Of a stretch of DNA of 64,000 nucleotides, positions 1 through 11,855 are shown in pieces. The translations under genes and the position numbers were made by a program. Each line of letters opens with the position of its first letter. Position 1 is the first letter of the stretch. Source of the stretch: Motacilla alba alba (taxonomy: Eukaryota; Chordata; Aves; Passeriformes; Motacillidae); the NCBI RefSeq assembly GCF_015832195.1, contig NC_052021.1, positions 23,728,286 to 23,792,285 of the forward strand. Reading direction: 5' to 3'. The notes below the pieces were generated by a model, which saw only the letters and a list, made by a program, of their open reading frames with translations, made no database searches and was not told the origin of the DNA.

Positions 1-507
1 AATTCTTTTCCAATCTTCTGTTAGAAAGATGTGCAAACTAGTGAACTGTGCATCGACAGAGTTTGAACCATGTTAATGGTGTGCTGATGGGCTCCTTGCT
101 GCAAAAGTAGCAATTAAGAGATTCTGCATCTTTAGGGAAAGATTGTGAGGTCAGCTTTTATCACTGGAATATTGCACTGAGATTCCAAAATAATTCATGC
201 TCTAAGTATTTGCTGATATCATAGGATGTACATTGAAATTCTTCAAATGAGCTTAAAGAAATTAATTTCTGGCTAATCTATAACTTTCTGTACTCTTACT
301 ATGTTTCACTTGTTTATCACTTGAGAAGAAAATAGAATTTAATTTGTTTTGTGGATTCAGACCAATTGTGAAATACTTCAACCCAAAAGTATAACTTTGT
401 TTCCCTTCAAATGATTCTGTAAATAGTTGAAATGTCCCTTGCCACAACTATTTTAAAGCACGTTGAGTGACTAAACCTTTTTACGGTATCTTAAATTGTT
501 TCAATAG
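1..507 (+). other. TAF5: TAF5 intron (3' part), no feature seen
   Basis: AT-rich sequence ending in the acceptor AG at 506-507, immediately before the first TAF5 exon in the window. No conserved reading frame, repeat family or RNA gene was recognised. It is the 3' part of an intron whose upstream exon lies before the window. Small open frames here do not join the TAF5 frame. Confidence 0.8.
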
Positions 508-3500
508 ATTTCATGGGGATCAGGAGTGCTATTACCAGGATGACCTGCGTGTATTGTCGAGCTTAACCAAAAAAGAACACATGAAAGGCAACGAGACCAT
601 GCTGGATTTCCGAACAAGCAAGTTCGTGCTGCGCATTTCCCGTGACTCTTACCAGCTCCTGAAGAGGCATCTTCAGGAAAAGCAGAACAATCAGATCTGG
701 AACATTGTTCAGGAGCACCTTTACATTGATATCTTTGATGGAATGCCTCGCAGTAAACAACAGATAGATGCTATGGTTGGAAGCTTGGCTGGCGAGGCAA
801 AACGAGAGGCTAATAAAGCAAAGGTAGGAGACAAAGATTGTTGTACTTGTTACAAATCTCCCTGTTTTTTCAGGGAGATATACCTTAGTATAGATTGACA
901 ATCATAACTTGAGATCTTAAAAGACAGCATGAACAGAACAAAGTAAGAGAACTGTACAAGCAGGTGTTGGCAGGAGTAGAGAGATCAAGAGGTATTGCTG
1001 TCAGGTGGATGAAACTGCTGAATCCTTTTGAGATACAACCTTGTGTTCAGCCCACTGAACTAAACTTAAACTAACTCATTAATTAATTTGAAGTTTTAAA
1101 ATGGACACATGACTATTTGGCTTCCTCTTTTGTGCAACAGATAGTAATTTTGACTTGCTGACAGCTGTCACTGGAAGAGCTGTGTGTGTAGTACCACAGT
1201 ACTATACAAATGAGTGAGGTAGGGTGGGGATTGCACTTTAAGGAAGGACTAAGAGATGGTGGGAAAACTTAAAGTTGTCCAGATCAGTTGGCTGGGTAAA
1301 CCAGAAGAAAATGTATTATATTCCTTATGGGCTAAGCAGTAATATATGCTGCAATATTAAACAGAGCAGCTTTAAAGGAGCAGCTCTATTGCTTGGACTA
1401 CTACATTGAAAAGTTACCATTACAAAATCTGGTTATCTGGTTTTCAGTAAGAACAACAATTACTTTTTTCATCTTGTGTGATTTTTTTATTGGTTGGTAG
1501 GTTTTCTTCGGCTTATTGAAAGAACCAGAGTTTGATGTGCCTTTGGATGATGAAGATGAAGAAGGAGAAAATGAGGAAGGAAAGCCAAAGAAGAAAAAAC
1601 CTAAAAAAGATAATGTAGGGTCAAAAAGTAAAAAACAGGACCCTAATGCTCCTCCCCAAAACAGGTATCAAGGAATGATGTGTAGAGAAGTTTTTAAAAT
1701 CCAGTCTTGTCAAGCCAAATCCGCATCTCTGTTCACATGGCATTTTTATAATTTTGGCTATTTTGGCTGTACACAGCTTTAGTTGTAAGACTTCTAAGGG
1801 AGGTCATGGAACCCTTGGCTTATAACCCTCTGTCATTGCCCATCAAGTCAATCTAGATTTCCCTTGATGAACTTTTACTTGGTTACCCACTAATCTTTTC
1901 AGGTAATACTCAATTGTTTATCTTGTTCCAGTACCTGTCTGAAATTCTGAAAGCTACTGGCTCTCTTTCTCATCAGTTAGTCTTCCACATAGTCTTTCAT
2001 ATTTTCTAATTCTTGTTTCTTATTTGAATACTGAGGTATGAGGTTGCATGCAGAGGTTTCACTTTGTTTGGATTAACAGTGAGGAAGGTGTTTTTACTTG
2101 TAAAAATGTGTGCTTCTTGTGTAGAATTCCTCTGCCAGAACTGAAAGACTCTGACAAGCTGGATAAAGTAATGAATATGAAGGAAGCTGCGAGGCGAGTG
2201 CGTCTTGGGCCAGAGTGCCTGCCCTCCATCTGTTTCTACACATTCCTTAATGCTTACCAGGTTGGTAAAAGAGTTTGTGTAATAGGGGAAAGGGAATCAA
2301 AATTATGAGCATCACTCTTGCTAAAGAAAAAAAGATATAACAGTGTTGGCAAGGGTAATTGGAGTATTTGGATTAAACATTGCCAAGCTTATGTTCCAAA
2401 ATGTTAAAAATTCTCTTCAAAAACTCCTTAAACTATAAAATTTCCATGTTCCTTGGTTTTGCTTGGATTTTGCTATAATTCTTTCATTCGCTTTTCCTGT
2501 CCTAAGTGTTTCCTACAGAACACAGTAGATGTTTTTCACTGGATTACTGGAAAGCAATACTCCTTGTCACTTCTGACTGCACTTAATACGTAAACCTTTA
2601 TTTTTAATGGGGCGAGAATTTGTGTGTGTTTATGTTCATCCTACAGTAATTCTCTCTGTTTTTGTAAATGAGTCAAACTACCTTTTTAATAGTTCTTAGG
2701 ATTTTATAATATTTGCAATGTATAATAAGAGATGCAAACAGTATAACTGGATATTCTGTGTGTAGGGTCTGACTGCAGTGGATATTACAGATGACTCCAG
2801 CATGATTGTTGGAGGCTTTGCTGACTCTACTGTGCGAGTGTGGTCTGTGACTCCAAAAAAACTACGTAGTGTAAAAACAGCTGCAGGTAATTTAGACAAT
2901 AACACTTAATAGGAGCATACATGACTTGTGACATTTGTGTTCTGCCTGAACAGGGAAGATATCTGTGGCAGGAGAGTTGGCTGCAGTGGTTGGATGCTTC
3001 ACTTTGAAGAAACAATACATGCACAGATACATGATTACATCCTACATGCTACCTGCATGCTAGAAACAGTTTTAAAGGAATGAGAAATCTGGTCACGTAC
3101 ACCTGCTATGAGGTGGTCAGTGCACAGAGCTTGGAACTAGCCATAAGTAGGGTGGAACTAGCCATAAGTAGTGTGGAGCTAGCCATAAGTAGTGTGGAGC
3201 TAGCCATAAGTAGTGTGGAATTCGCCATAAGTAGTGTGGAAGTAGCCATCTTGCTTCTTAACTGGATGGTAACTACAGGGTCTAATAGACAGTTTGGGTT
3301 AGGTGATCTAGGAGAGAGACTTGAGGTACCATGGGGGAAAGGATAGGAGGAAACTCTGAGAAAGTTGGAAAAGAATGTTCTTAGCTAAACACCTACTCAA
3401 ATTTACGGAAACCAGCCTGCTTTAATTGTGCTGCTTGTGTAACAATGTGTTGTGGTTGAAGCTGGGTACTGTGCAAACATTTCTAAAGCTTGATATTTAA

Positions 3501-6500
3501 CTGAGATGATGTGACAATGACATTTATCTTTGAACTTCTGACAGTTATTCTGATACATGAACTTTGAAATCTTGCAGACCTCAGTCTCATTGACAAAGAA
3601 TCAGATGATGTCTTGGAGAGGATCATGGATGAGAAAACAGCAAGTGAGTTGAAGATTTTATATGGTCACAGTGGACCTGTCTATGGCACCAGCTTCAGTC
3701 CTGATAGGTAAAAGTTTACAAGCTAACTAGTTTGCTTGTCTTCAGTTTTAATTGCATGCTCCTGAATGAGAACATATTCTTAATGCAGCTTTTTCCAGGT
3801 TAAAGCAATTCTTGCTCATGTAGCTTGTAAGAAACTCTGTAACGCTCATAAAGTTCAGGGTGTTGAGCTCTGTCAGCTATTATTGAAATCAGCTATGGCT
3901 GAAAATACCAGCACCATTTTGGAGATTTAGGACTTAGATGACAAAACTACAGTTTTGCAAACTGTAGTTTAAGCTGGGTTTTAACTGAGTGATACATAGA
4001 GAGGAAAAGTACTGCAGCAGTGATATAACTTAAAATGTTGCAGAACTTAAAGTCACAGTAGCACATTATTGTGCTTTAAGTTTCTCATATTCTATTGAGA
4101 CTTCATTTTTAGAATGTGTGGAACAGTATCTTTAAAATAAGAAATTTTAAAGCTTTGCGTAACAGTAGGAGTCTGGACAGTGGAAAGGAGGTTTAAATGT
4201 CTCAGGTTTTGTTTTTGCTTGTGTTTAGTCAGGAAACAGCCACCACAGAAACAGCTGAGAAATAAACTTTTTGTGGAACAAATATAGTCTATTATTATAA
4301 TTGAGAATGAGAGCATGATATGAATTCTCTTTCAGGGAATAATGAAATTTTGTTCAGAGTTGTAATAGAGGAGCTTCTAAAAAATAATACAGTGTCGCAG
4401 TTTACTAGTCATTTTTTTCCTGTAACTGGAATTTCTGAGTAAAGACCTCCTCTGTGGTGTGTTTTTTGGTTTTTTTTCCCCTCAATATTAAGTGCCATCA
4501 GAATTAATAATCAATGTAAAATCATCACTTTTTTTGCATAAGGGCCTAGGACTGGGTTCTGCTTGAATTGGTTATTGTTGCTTACTGCACTGAAATGCTG
4601 AGTTATGGGTAAAATGCCAAACTGGTGCTGATGAGGGGACACTTCTGTCATGGACATTTCACAGTGTTTATGCAATATTTATACAGCCCCTGTGTGAGTT
4701 TGATATGTTATATGCTATACTTTCTCCTGTGACAGGAACTATCTGTTGTCCTGTTCTGAGGATGGCACAGTGAGATTGTGGAGTCTCCAAACATTCACGT
4801 GTTTGGTGGGATATAAAGGACACAATTATCCAGTTTGGGATACACAGTTCTCTCCTTATGGTTATTACTTTGTGTCTGGGGGACACGACAGAGTGGCTCG
4901 GTAAGAAACTGCATGTGTTTTTCACTTGTCTGGGTCAGTTTGTGGTGGATCAACCCTGAAATTCAGTAGCTGATATACTCCTGCCTACTCTATTACTCAA
5001 ATTTTATGTCAGTTAAAATACTGAACAAATGTTAATGAAATTTTACTATTTTTTTCAACACACATTATATTATCTCATGTTTTTTCTGTCTTTTCAACAC
5101 ACGTTAGTAACACTGGATGACTAAAGAGATGATGTGCTCCTAAGTGACCCTCTGATTAGAAGTATTCTCCTCTAATTGTTGAACAGCTTGACAGAATATT
5201 CTTTATTTCTCCATTCTAAAAAGTATATTTTTCAAAAAAACACCCTGCTAATTCAATAAACTGACCCATAAGAAATCACTCCACAGTAACTCCAATTACT
5301 TTTTTTTTCTCATTGTGCAACCAGTCATTGAATCACGGAACAGTTTGGGTTGGAAGGGACGTTTAAAGGCCATCTAGTCCAACAGCCCTGCAATGAGCAG
5401 GGACATCTTAAACTAGATTAGGCTGCTTAGAGCCCCATCCAACCTGACCTTGAATGTATCCAGGGATGGGGCATCTCCCACCTCTCTGGGCAACCTGGGT
5501 GTTTCACTACCGTCATTTAAAAAATATCTTCCCTATATCTAGACTAAATCTACCTTCCTTTAGTTTAAAATCATTATCCCTTGTCCTCTTGCAATAGGCC
5601 CTGATAAGTCTGTCCCCATGTTTGTTCTAATCCCCCTTTAAGTACTGAAAGGCCACAACAAGGTCTCCCCAGAGCCAACTCTTCTCTAGGCTGAACTGTT
5701 ACCCTTTCCTCATTGCAGAGATACTTCAGCCCCCTGAGCATTTTTGTGGTTTCCTCTAGAGTTGCTCCAACAGATACAGATGTATCTAGCAGTCCGGTCC
5801 TGTTTGTGATTTGTACATAGCCCCGCGGCCGGCGATAAGAGACTGAACTTCTTTAGGGTTCTTTTATTAATACAGCTTTTCTTTTCAGTCTGTGGGCAAC
5901 AGATCACTACCAGCCATTACGGATCTTTGCTGGCCATCTCGCAGATGTGACGTGTACCCGATTTCATCCAAACTCCAACTATATTGCTACAGGCTCAGCA
6001 GACAGGACTATAAGGCTCTGGGATGTTTTGAATGGGAATTGTGTAAGAATATTCACTGGACATAAGGTAAAGGCAGATCACTGACAGTGTGAAAGTGATT
6101 TTATTTCTATGCTGAGATTCTGAACAGTTCTGTTCTGAACACAGCTTGACTGACTGAATGTGAGTAGACTTAATTAACTTGTTTTGCTGCCTCCCCATGT
6201 CTGTTTTAGGGACCAATTCATTCATTGGCATTTTCTCCTAATGGACGATTCCTGGCTACTGGAGCAACAGATGGAAGAGTTCTGCTGTGGGATATTGGAC
6301 ATGGCCTGATGGTTGGCGAATTGAAAGGGCACACAGACACTATCTATGCGCTCAGATTCAGTAGGGATGGGGAGATTTTAGCATCAGGTAAAATTCACCA
6401 GGAACAGTGAAGTGTCCCTTGTATTCCATAATTCTGAAGAGGAATGATATAATAATATAATTAGTTCCTTAAATTGAGAAAGACAAAGTAGAATCACTTG

Positions 6501-6894
6501 CTTAGCAAAAGCAGCAAGGACTAGTAACTTTTATGTGTGCATTCAGTATGCTATATGAGGCTTGCTATTGTCTTTTGCTTTCTGAGCTTTAGTTTCTGTT
6601 AACTTGTTCCCCAGAACCATTTTTATATTCTATTTTATAACAAAATACTTTAAACGGTTTTATTTTTTCTTTTTAGGTTCAATGGATAACACAGTTCGTC
6701 TGTGGGATGCTGTGAAGGCATTTGAAGATTTAGAAACTGATGACTTTACTACAGCCACTGGACACATAAACTTGCCTGAAAACTCACAGGACTTGCTACT
6801 GGGCACATACATGACTAAATCAACCCCAGTTGTTCATCTCCATTTCACACGCAGGAACCTGCTGCTGGCTGCAGGAGCCTACAGCTCACAGTAG
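508..6894 (+). CDS. TAF5: TFIID subunit TAF5, 3' part of gene (partial at window start)
   Basis: TAF5 is a scaffold subunit of the general transcription factor TFIID in the nucleus. Coding exons: 508-823, 1501-1664, 2125-2260, 2766-2886, 3578-3707, 4736-4900, 5889-6066, 6210-6387 and 6677-6894 (stop included). Every junction is GT-AG and every split codon closes in frame, giving 534 residues in this window. The first exon encodes the end of the N-terminal TAF5 (NTD2) domain (LYIDIFDGMPRSKQQIDAM). The second encodes an acidic then lysine-rich linker (DDEDEEGENEEGKPKKKK). From about 2766 onward come WD40 blades with GH...WD spacing (GHSGPVYG, GHNYPVWD, GHLADVTC, GHKGPIHS, GHTDTIYA; WD ends such as VRLWD). 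The C-terminus LLLAAGAYSSQ closely matches vertebrate TAF5. Human TAF5 is about 800 aa, so roughly the first 265 residues (including the LisH part) lie upstream of the window. No disruption is seen. Confidence 0.97.
3131..3250. repeat. 21-bp minisatellite in a TAF5 intron
   Basis: About 5.7 head-to-tail copies of a 21-bp unit (consensus GTGGAGCTAGCCATAAGTAG plus one T) lie in the intron between TAF5 exons 2766-2886 and 3578-3707. Copies differ at only a few positions (GAACTAG, GAGCTAG, GAATTCG, GAAGTAG). Because 21 is a multiple of three, one plus frame stays open and reads as a heptapeptide repeat (SSVELAI), but it has no splice link to TAF5. Confidence 0.9.
3944..3970. repeat. Perfect 12-bp inverted repeat with 3-nt loop
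   Basis: AAACTACAGTTT (3944-3955) and AAACTGTAGTTT (3959-3970) are exact reverse complements separated by TGC. It lies in a TAF5 intron. It could be a chance hairpin or a relic of an element with inverted ends; no flanking duplication was identified. Confidence 0.85.
5325..5775 (-). mobile_element. CR1-type LINE fragment (3' end), 5' truncated
   Basis: The plus strand shows the reverse complement of the avian CR1 3' region: GAATCA near 5330, then TTTGGGTTGGAAGGGAC, CATCTAGTCCAACAGCCCTG, CCCATCCAACCTGACCTTGA, CAGGGATGGGGCATCTCCC, CTCTGGGCAACCTG, AAGGTCTCCCCAGAGCC and TTGCTCCAACAG. It therefore lies on the minus strand with its 3' end near 5325 and a truncated 5' end near 5775. It sits in the TAF5 intron between exons 4736-4900 and 5889-6066, ending about 110 bp before the acceptor. 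No open reading frame of CR1 remains. Confidence 0.93.
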
Positions 6895-8325
6895 ATCAGG
6901 AAGCTGAGACTGACTGTGCCAAGTCATTGGCACAGTAGTGCCAAGTAGTGACCTCAGGATGCGAGTTGAGAGGGAATGTCTTGAACAGAAGGATCCCACG
7001 AGTCCGTTGCGAGGAGTATGAAACTGTAATTTATGCAAGCAGCATTTCTCAGTTCTGCTGTTTCATATTTATCTGCAGTTTGAAAATGCTGGAGATCGAC
7101 AAGACATTGTGGCTGTAAAAGAAGGAACTGTTCGTGGTGCTTTTGGTAACATAGATACGTACATATGGAATGAGCCATCTCTTCCCAGAGGTGGTACTGA
7201 GCTCTGCTGAAACTTGTGAAAAGTTAACAGCCTTTACATGTGTTCTCAGATTTTTTTAAAGCACTTAATTTATGTATAGCGAATGTTTCATCAGTCTCAA
7301 ACACAAGCAAAACTGTCCATTTTCAGGAAAGAAGAATGTAGTTTGATTCACTACAGCCTGGGCTGGGCAGCAGGCGTGGTGAGATCATAGCAGCAGCCAG
7401 GGCATTGACGGAGCGGGCCCGGCAGCCCGATGCTTGTGGGGAACTGCCGCCAAACTCTGTGCATGGTTTTTATTCAGCCAAGTACTAAGTCCTGAAAAGA
7501 TTTCAAACTGGTGTGCTCTTTTGAGGTGTCAGAAACACAGATCTTGTTACTGTTTTCAAAGGTAGCCAGTGCTGTCAGTGTGATAAGTATCCAGAAGAGC
7601 AATGTGAACTTTATTTACTTTCATACTTTATTGTATGAGAAAATAAAAAAAGGGAACTGAGGCACAACTGAAATAGTCACTATTAAAAAGTGGACTTAAA
7701 CCCTTTACTTTGTATTAGGTGTAAAAGACATTAATAACCTGTATACTTTCTGCATAAGTTTTAACATAAAAAACCCCAGTAAAACTAGCCAAGAAATTGA
7801 AACATTATAGCAGCAGGAAAGGATAAGTGTGTGGTCAGTTCACTTTTGAAAGGCCAGCTTGTCTGCTGAGTGACAATTCCTATCCACAAAAAGATTGTAC
7901 CCAGTGAGTCCTCCTGGACTATCAATAAAGCTGTGTTTTATTTTTAAAGAAGAGTAAAACATGCAGAACACTGGGAAGAACGTCTGTGTCTTTGAACCAA
8001 AACCTCCACCACCAAAAGCCAGGTCCAGTGTGGCTTGGGTTTGGGTTGGTTTTTGTTGTTAATCTCTTTCAAGATTTGTGCAGAGAAATCTACTTCGTGT
8101 TCCTCATTACTTCACAGTAAGGACTTGGATACTTGAACAATCTACTGGCTCTCTAGTGAAAATGAAAACAAGACTTGTCATTTCTAAGGTAAACGGAGAA
8201 CTACCTCCTCTTTCATCTCTTGTTTGCTCTGACAGAGTAAAGCTATACTACAGGCATTATACATCAAAATAAAGTGTGGAAAATTCACTAGGAAGCTCAC
8301 CTAGACATTTTCTTCAAAGAATAAA
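6895..8325 (+). other. TAF5: TAF5 3' UTR and candidate poly(A) signals
   Basis: Non-coding sequence after the TAF5 stop. Canonical AATAAA hexamers occur at 7642-7647, 7924-7929, 8268-8273 and 8320-8325, so several cleavage sites are possible; which one is used cannot be told from sequence alone. A GC-richer patch lies near 7365-7455. No other gene was recognised. Confidence 0.6.
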
Positions 8326-8338
8326 GGGTAGAACTTAA

Positions 8339-8360
8339 TTTTTTTTTTTTTTTTTTTTTT
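8339..8360. repeat. T22 homopolymer
   Basis: A run of 22 T follows the last AATAAA of the TAF5 3' region by about 13 bp. On the minus strand it is A22. It may be an old poly(A) insertion on the minus strand or a simple slippage tract; no retroposed gene body was recognised beside it. Confidence 0.85.
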
Positions 8361-9689
8361 GTGTAATGATACCTCAACAAAATTTCCTAGCTCTCAATAT
8401 GACCAGTTAGATTTAAGTACAATTTTTGACAGCTTAAAGAAAACACTGCCACATTCTGCCTTTGTATTTTGTACAGTTTTATACTTTTGATATCATAATA
8501 AATACTAAAACCACTTAGTTTGTGTCTATATGTTACAAGAAGATATTTACTTCCCTTCATGGCTGGAATGGAAGCAAGAGCAGTTTGTAACTGTGACAAC
8601 TCTGCTAAGAGAAACAAAGTAAGCAGAAATGTTTAAGTTTATGAGTATCCATTCCATATAAATCTTGTTCTAAAGGAAGACTACATATTCTAGCTCCTGC
8701 CATTATTACGCTGTAACAGCCCCCATTCTTTAGTGGGGCAATTAAATACAGCTGAAGCCATCTATGCAAACACTCAGGAGGGAAAGATGACCAGATTTGT
8801 TCAGCAGGCATAGCATGTACAAAAACAGCTTTAAGAAAAAATGAAGAGGAGAGCATCATGATAATTAATTTTTTCCATTTTCCAGCAATCATTCCTACCT
8901 CCTGTTGCCCTCAGTTTGGGAAGTAAACTATTTGCAAGTTTTAGCACGGTTCAACCCCTGCTGCTGGGAGAAGTGTGGTACCATCACATTCCCACATCAG
9001 CACGACTGTGACATCTAAGGAAGGTACCAAGTGTTAATTGCACTATAGAAAGACACTGTGGAGAATGTGATAGACGCCTCTGAGTGTTGGGCAGGGAGGA
9101 GGCTGCACACACCTAACTGTGGTAGAGCATCTCCTTTTACAAGAGACAGGAAAAGTAATCACTGGACTATTTGGGTCACTGTTCAAAATGTGGAGAGTTA
9201 CAGGAGCTTAACATTACAAGGCTAAGCCATTTTCCTTCTTCCCTCCGCAAGAGAAACCAGTAACAGAAAAAGCTCAAATACCGTAACTGGGTCAGCCTAT
9301 TTTCAGAGGTGTTCCATCAAAACCAAAAAGGTTCTGTGCAAAATACAGACAACTGAGGCAGAAGATGTCACAGTTTCCATGTAAGCTACTAGCTTGGAAT
9401 GCAAAAAGTGGGAGCAACCAGATGGCTGCAAACCGTGCAAGCTGTGACACGGACGTGTGGAGATGCCTGGATCAGCTCCAGGCCCTGTGCACAGTTATGG
9501 CCCTGAGGTCCTTCCTTGGTTACTGCCTGGTGCTTAGAGCTCCTTAGGATGTGTTACAACAGCAGCAGAGTTAAGCCAGGGTGACACAATCAGATGCTCC
9601 ATCTCTGCTACAAGCAACTATTTTTGACAAAGGAGGAAAAATGAGAAGTACCACGCTCTGGCTTTTTTGGACCATTTCATATTTCCAAT
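8361..9689. other. Tail-to-tail intergenic region TAF5/ATP5MK
   Basis: Between the 3' ends of TAF5 (+) and ATP5MK (-). Open frames of 60-95 codons occur (for example 8605-8892 minus), but none has a recognisable domain or splice context. No repeat family recognised. It may include extended 3' UTR of either gene. Confidence 0.55.
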
Positions 9690-9781
9690 AAAACAAGTAA
9701 TCATTTATATTTTATTAGCCACAACAGGTCATCAGCCTGCATTACACTGACACAGATTGGAGGTTCAGACATGCCAGGAAC
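9690..9781 (-). other. ATP5MK: Probable ATP5MK terminal 3' UTR exon
   Basis: On the minus strand a strong pyrimidine tract and acceptor (CTTCTCTTGGCAG, AG at 9783-9782) is followed about 65 nt later by AATAAA at 9716-9711. The last coding exon of ATP5MK ends with a good donor (AAG then GTAAGT at 10633) three bases after the stop codon, so an untranslated terminal exon is expected. The 3' boundary is approximate. Confidence 0.55.
9711..9716 (-). terminator. ATP5MK: Candidate ATP5MK poly(A) signal AATAAA
   Basis: TTTATT on the plus strand is AATAAA on the minus strand, downstream of the proposed terminal exon acceptor. Other minus-strand AATAAA hexamers lie at 9940-9935 and 10021-10016, but these fall inside the inferred 3' UTR intron. 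Confidence 0.5.
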
Positions 9782-10636
9782 CTGCCAAGAGAAGAAAGGT
9801 CAAACATAGCAATGCTTGCACAATGTTAACTGAGCATCCCCCTGCCCCAGGCCCAAACTATTTTAGCTACAAGCAGCCAGATTTCAGCACACCCAGGAAG
9901 AAGTGGCTGATGTCCCCTTAGCACACAACAACTTTTTATTATTGTTTTATACCCCTTTCTTCAGGCTATGAGGACAGCCCATAGGTTCTGCCAAAATGCC
10001 ATTCTGGTGAAAATTCTTTATTTGAAAGTGACCCCTATATTTTGTAACACTTGGTTTTTGCTATACAAGTCCAGTCACTTCTGCATGCGCCTTGAATAAT
10101 CATGTGTGCAACATGCACAGTTCCATCATATGGTGCTCCTGTACTCTGTGCAAATGAAGGCCTTAACAGACTGCATTAATCTCTACTGTGAATTTCAATG
10201 CAGTCAAGAAATAAGGCCTTTAAGTACTACTTCATTATTTTAATAACCTATAAAGCAAGTTATCCCTATTTTACAGCAAAAGGGCAGACCAGAGACACCT
10301 AATATTTGTAGGTAAAGCTCAATGTGTATTGCTGCAACATCCTGTTTCTCCTTCCCTGCTTAGTACTCTTCCTCCCTGCATCCATCCCTAGTCCCATTTA
10401 CCATGTCAGAAGAACAAGAACACTGTATCCCATAATTTCTGCACTCCCTTTAATAAACCACTTCATTCAGAATGCCCCCAAATAAGTCGATGCTATAGAT
10501 TATTTGAGGTTTAAAATGGTAAATACGAAGTCCATGTGCCTGTGTTTCTGTCTCTCATTACACCGTATTACTGGCACTGCTTCCTGACCTGGCACCGAAG
10601 CATTTTGGTCCTGGAGGAACATCAACCACTTACCTT

Positions 10637-10906
10637 TTACTTATCAGTCACAGCAGGAGCTTGCTTCTTAGGCCTAAACTTGAAATACAAGACAAGGAGT
10701 GCAACACCTGTGTACGTTGCTATCACATACTGGAAAACAGAAAAGTTAAACTTAGTTTCAGTCTAAGCCCCAGAAAACGCCATTATACAAGATTACAAAA
10801 CAATGTACTCAATACATACATTCCTTCTCCCTATGATGGTATAGGAATTGAAGTACTTCTGAAATCCAGTGAACTGGTGTTGAGATCCCGAGTCATGGCC
10901 AGCCAT
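10637..10906 (-). CDS. ATP5MK: ATP synthase membrane subunit k (DAPIT/USMG5)
   Basis: A small inner-mitochondrial-membrane subunit of F1Fo ATP synthase, known to support dimerisation of the complex. Two coding exons on the minus strand: 10906-10820 (29 codons, MAGHDSGSQHQFTG...) and 10729-10637 (30 codons plus TAA, YVIATYTGVALLVLYFKF...). Together they encode 59 residues; human has 58. The donor is AAT|GTATGT and the acceptor TTTTCCAG. The family core is clear: QFTGFQKYFNSYT, GRRN, then one hydrophobic segment (about residues 30-46) and a basic tail FKFRPKK. The start was chosen because it gives the canonical MAG N-terminus just after an acceptor (TTTGTTAG, exon from 10917). The gene is too short and too split for simple ORF calling. 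It is divergent from PDCD11 and convergent with TAF5. Confidence 0.95.
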
Positions 10907-11855
10907 GGCTGCTTGTCCTAACAAACAGGACAGGACAGTGAATGAATTTAAAGTCACTTGGACAGGATCAATAGGAAAATCAAACTAATTTCCACATTGA
11001 GCTTCATAATGCCATTGTCTGTTCCCAAATCTGCTTTCAGGACATTTGACAAGTAGTGGATAAACATAAGGAGTAGGCACATCCAGAGCATTCTTTCTTG
11101 AGGTACAAAACAGGTGATGGGAGCAGATAAACAAATAAAGGGTTCACTGCACAATAAAAGCAGGGTGGTCTTTTAATGTTTAGAGATGTATTTTTCTGAA
11201 GAGGATGTCATATTTAGGACAAACATTTGTTGCTTACCTTCTGCCTCCCCCCAAAGGCACCCCACACCCGACGCAGATCCCCAGCCCGGCAGATGCGGCA
11301 GCCCCGGGGCCCCAGTAGCAGACACCCGAAACTGCGCTGCAGGCGCTGCGGCCCCTAGCACAGCTCCTGTGTGTCATCCATCTCTTACCTAAGCCAGTCC
11401 AGCAGCGTTACCTCTGCCCTATAACCAGGTAAGTGTTAGCTGACTGTGCCTCAGTTAAAAAGCTTAATGAAACAGCCCCTCTTAACGTGCTATTGGCAAA
11501 GACTTGAGAAGCCAAGGTCATCTTTTCTCGTGCCTGACCGATGCAAAAGCCTGGGCAAGGGCTGAGGTGCCCTTCCGAGGACAGGAAGGCTTCCCGTGAC
11601 AACACGAGTCCTGTTTTCCGGGGGAGCCCGGTGCCCTTGCCCGGCTACACCCGCGACCCCGCGCTCGCGTCGGGCCGGGGAACGGGAGGGACTCAGGGAG
11701 CTACGCCGCGGCTGAAGGTCGCGGGTGCCCCGGCGCTGCGGAGAGCCGCCCTCCCCCCGTCAGGACCAGGACGCGACCCGGCCCGCCCGGGCCGCCCCGC
11801 CGTACCTGGGCCGCCGCCGTCCCCGCCGCGCTCTGCCCTTCGCCTCTGCCCTCCC
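10907..11855 (-). other. ATP5MK: ATP5MK 5' UTR and first intron
   Basis: The coding exon begins at 10917 after an acceptor. A non-coding first exon is inferred at about 11855-11806, ending CCCAG with donor GTACGG (GT at 11805-11804). The intron between contains two further good minus-strand donors (AAG|GTAAGC, exon end 11238; AG|GTAAGAG, exon end 11389) within a GC-rich stretch at about 11240-11400, which could be alternative first or second exons. A plus-strand CAG|GTAAGT also occurs (exon end 11430). Confidence 0.6.

Noticed and set aside
8605..8892. 95-codon minus-strand frame downstream of ATP5MK
   Set aside because: Contains no recognisable family motif and no splice signals linking it to ATP5MK. 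Length is compatible with chance.
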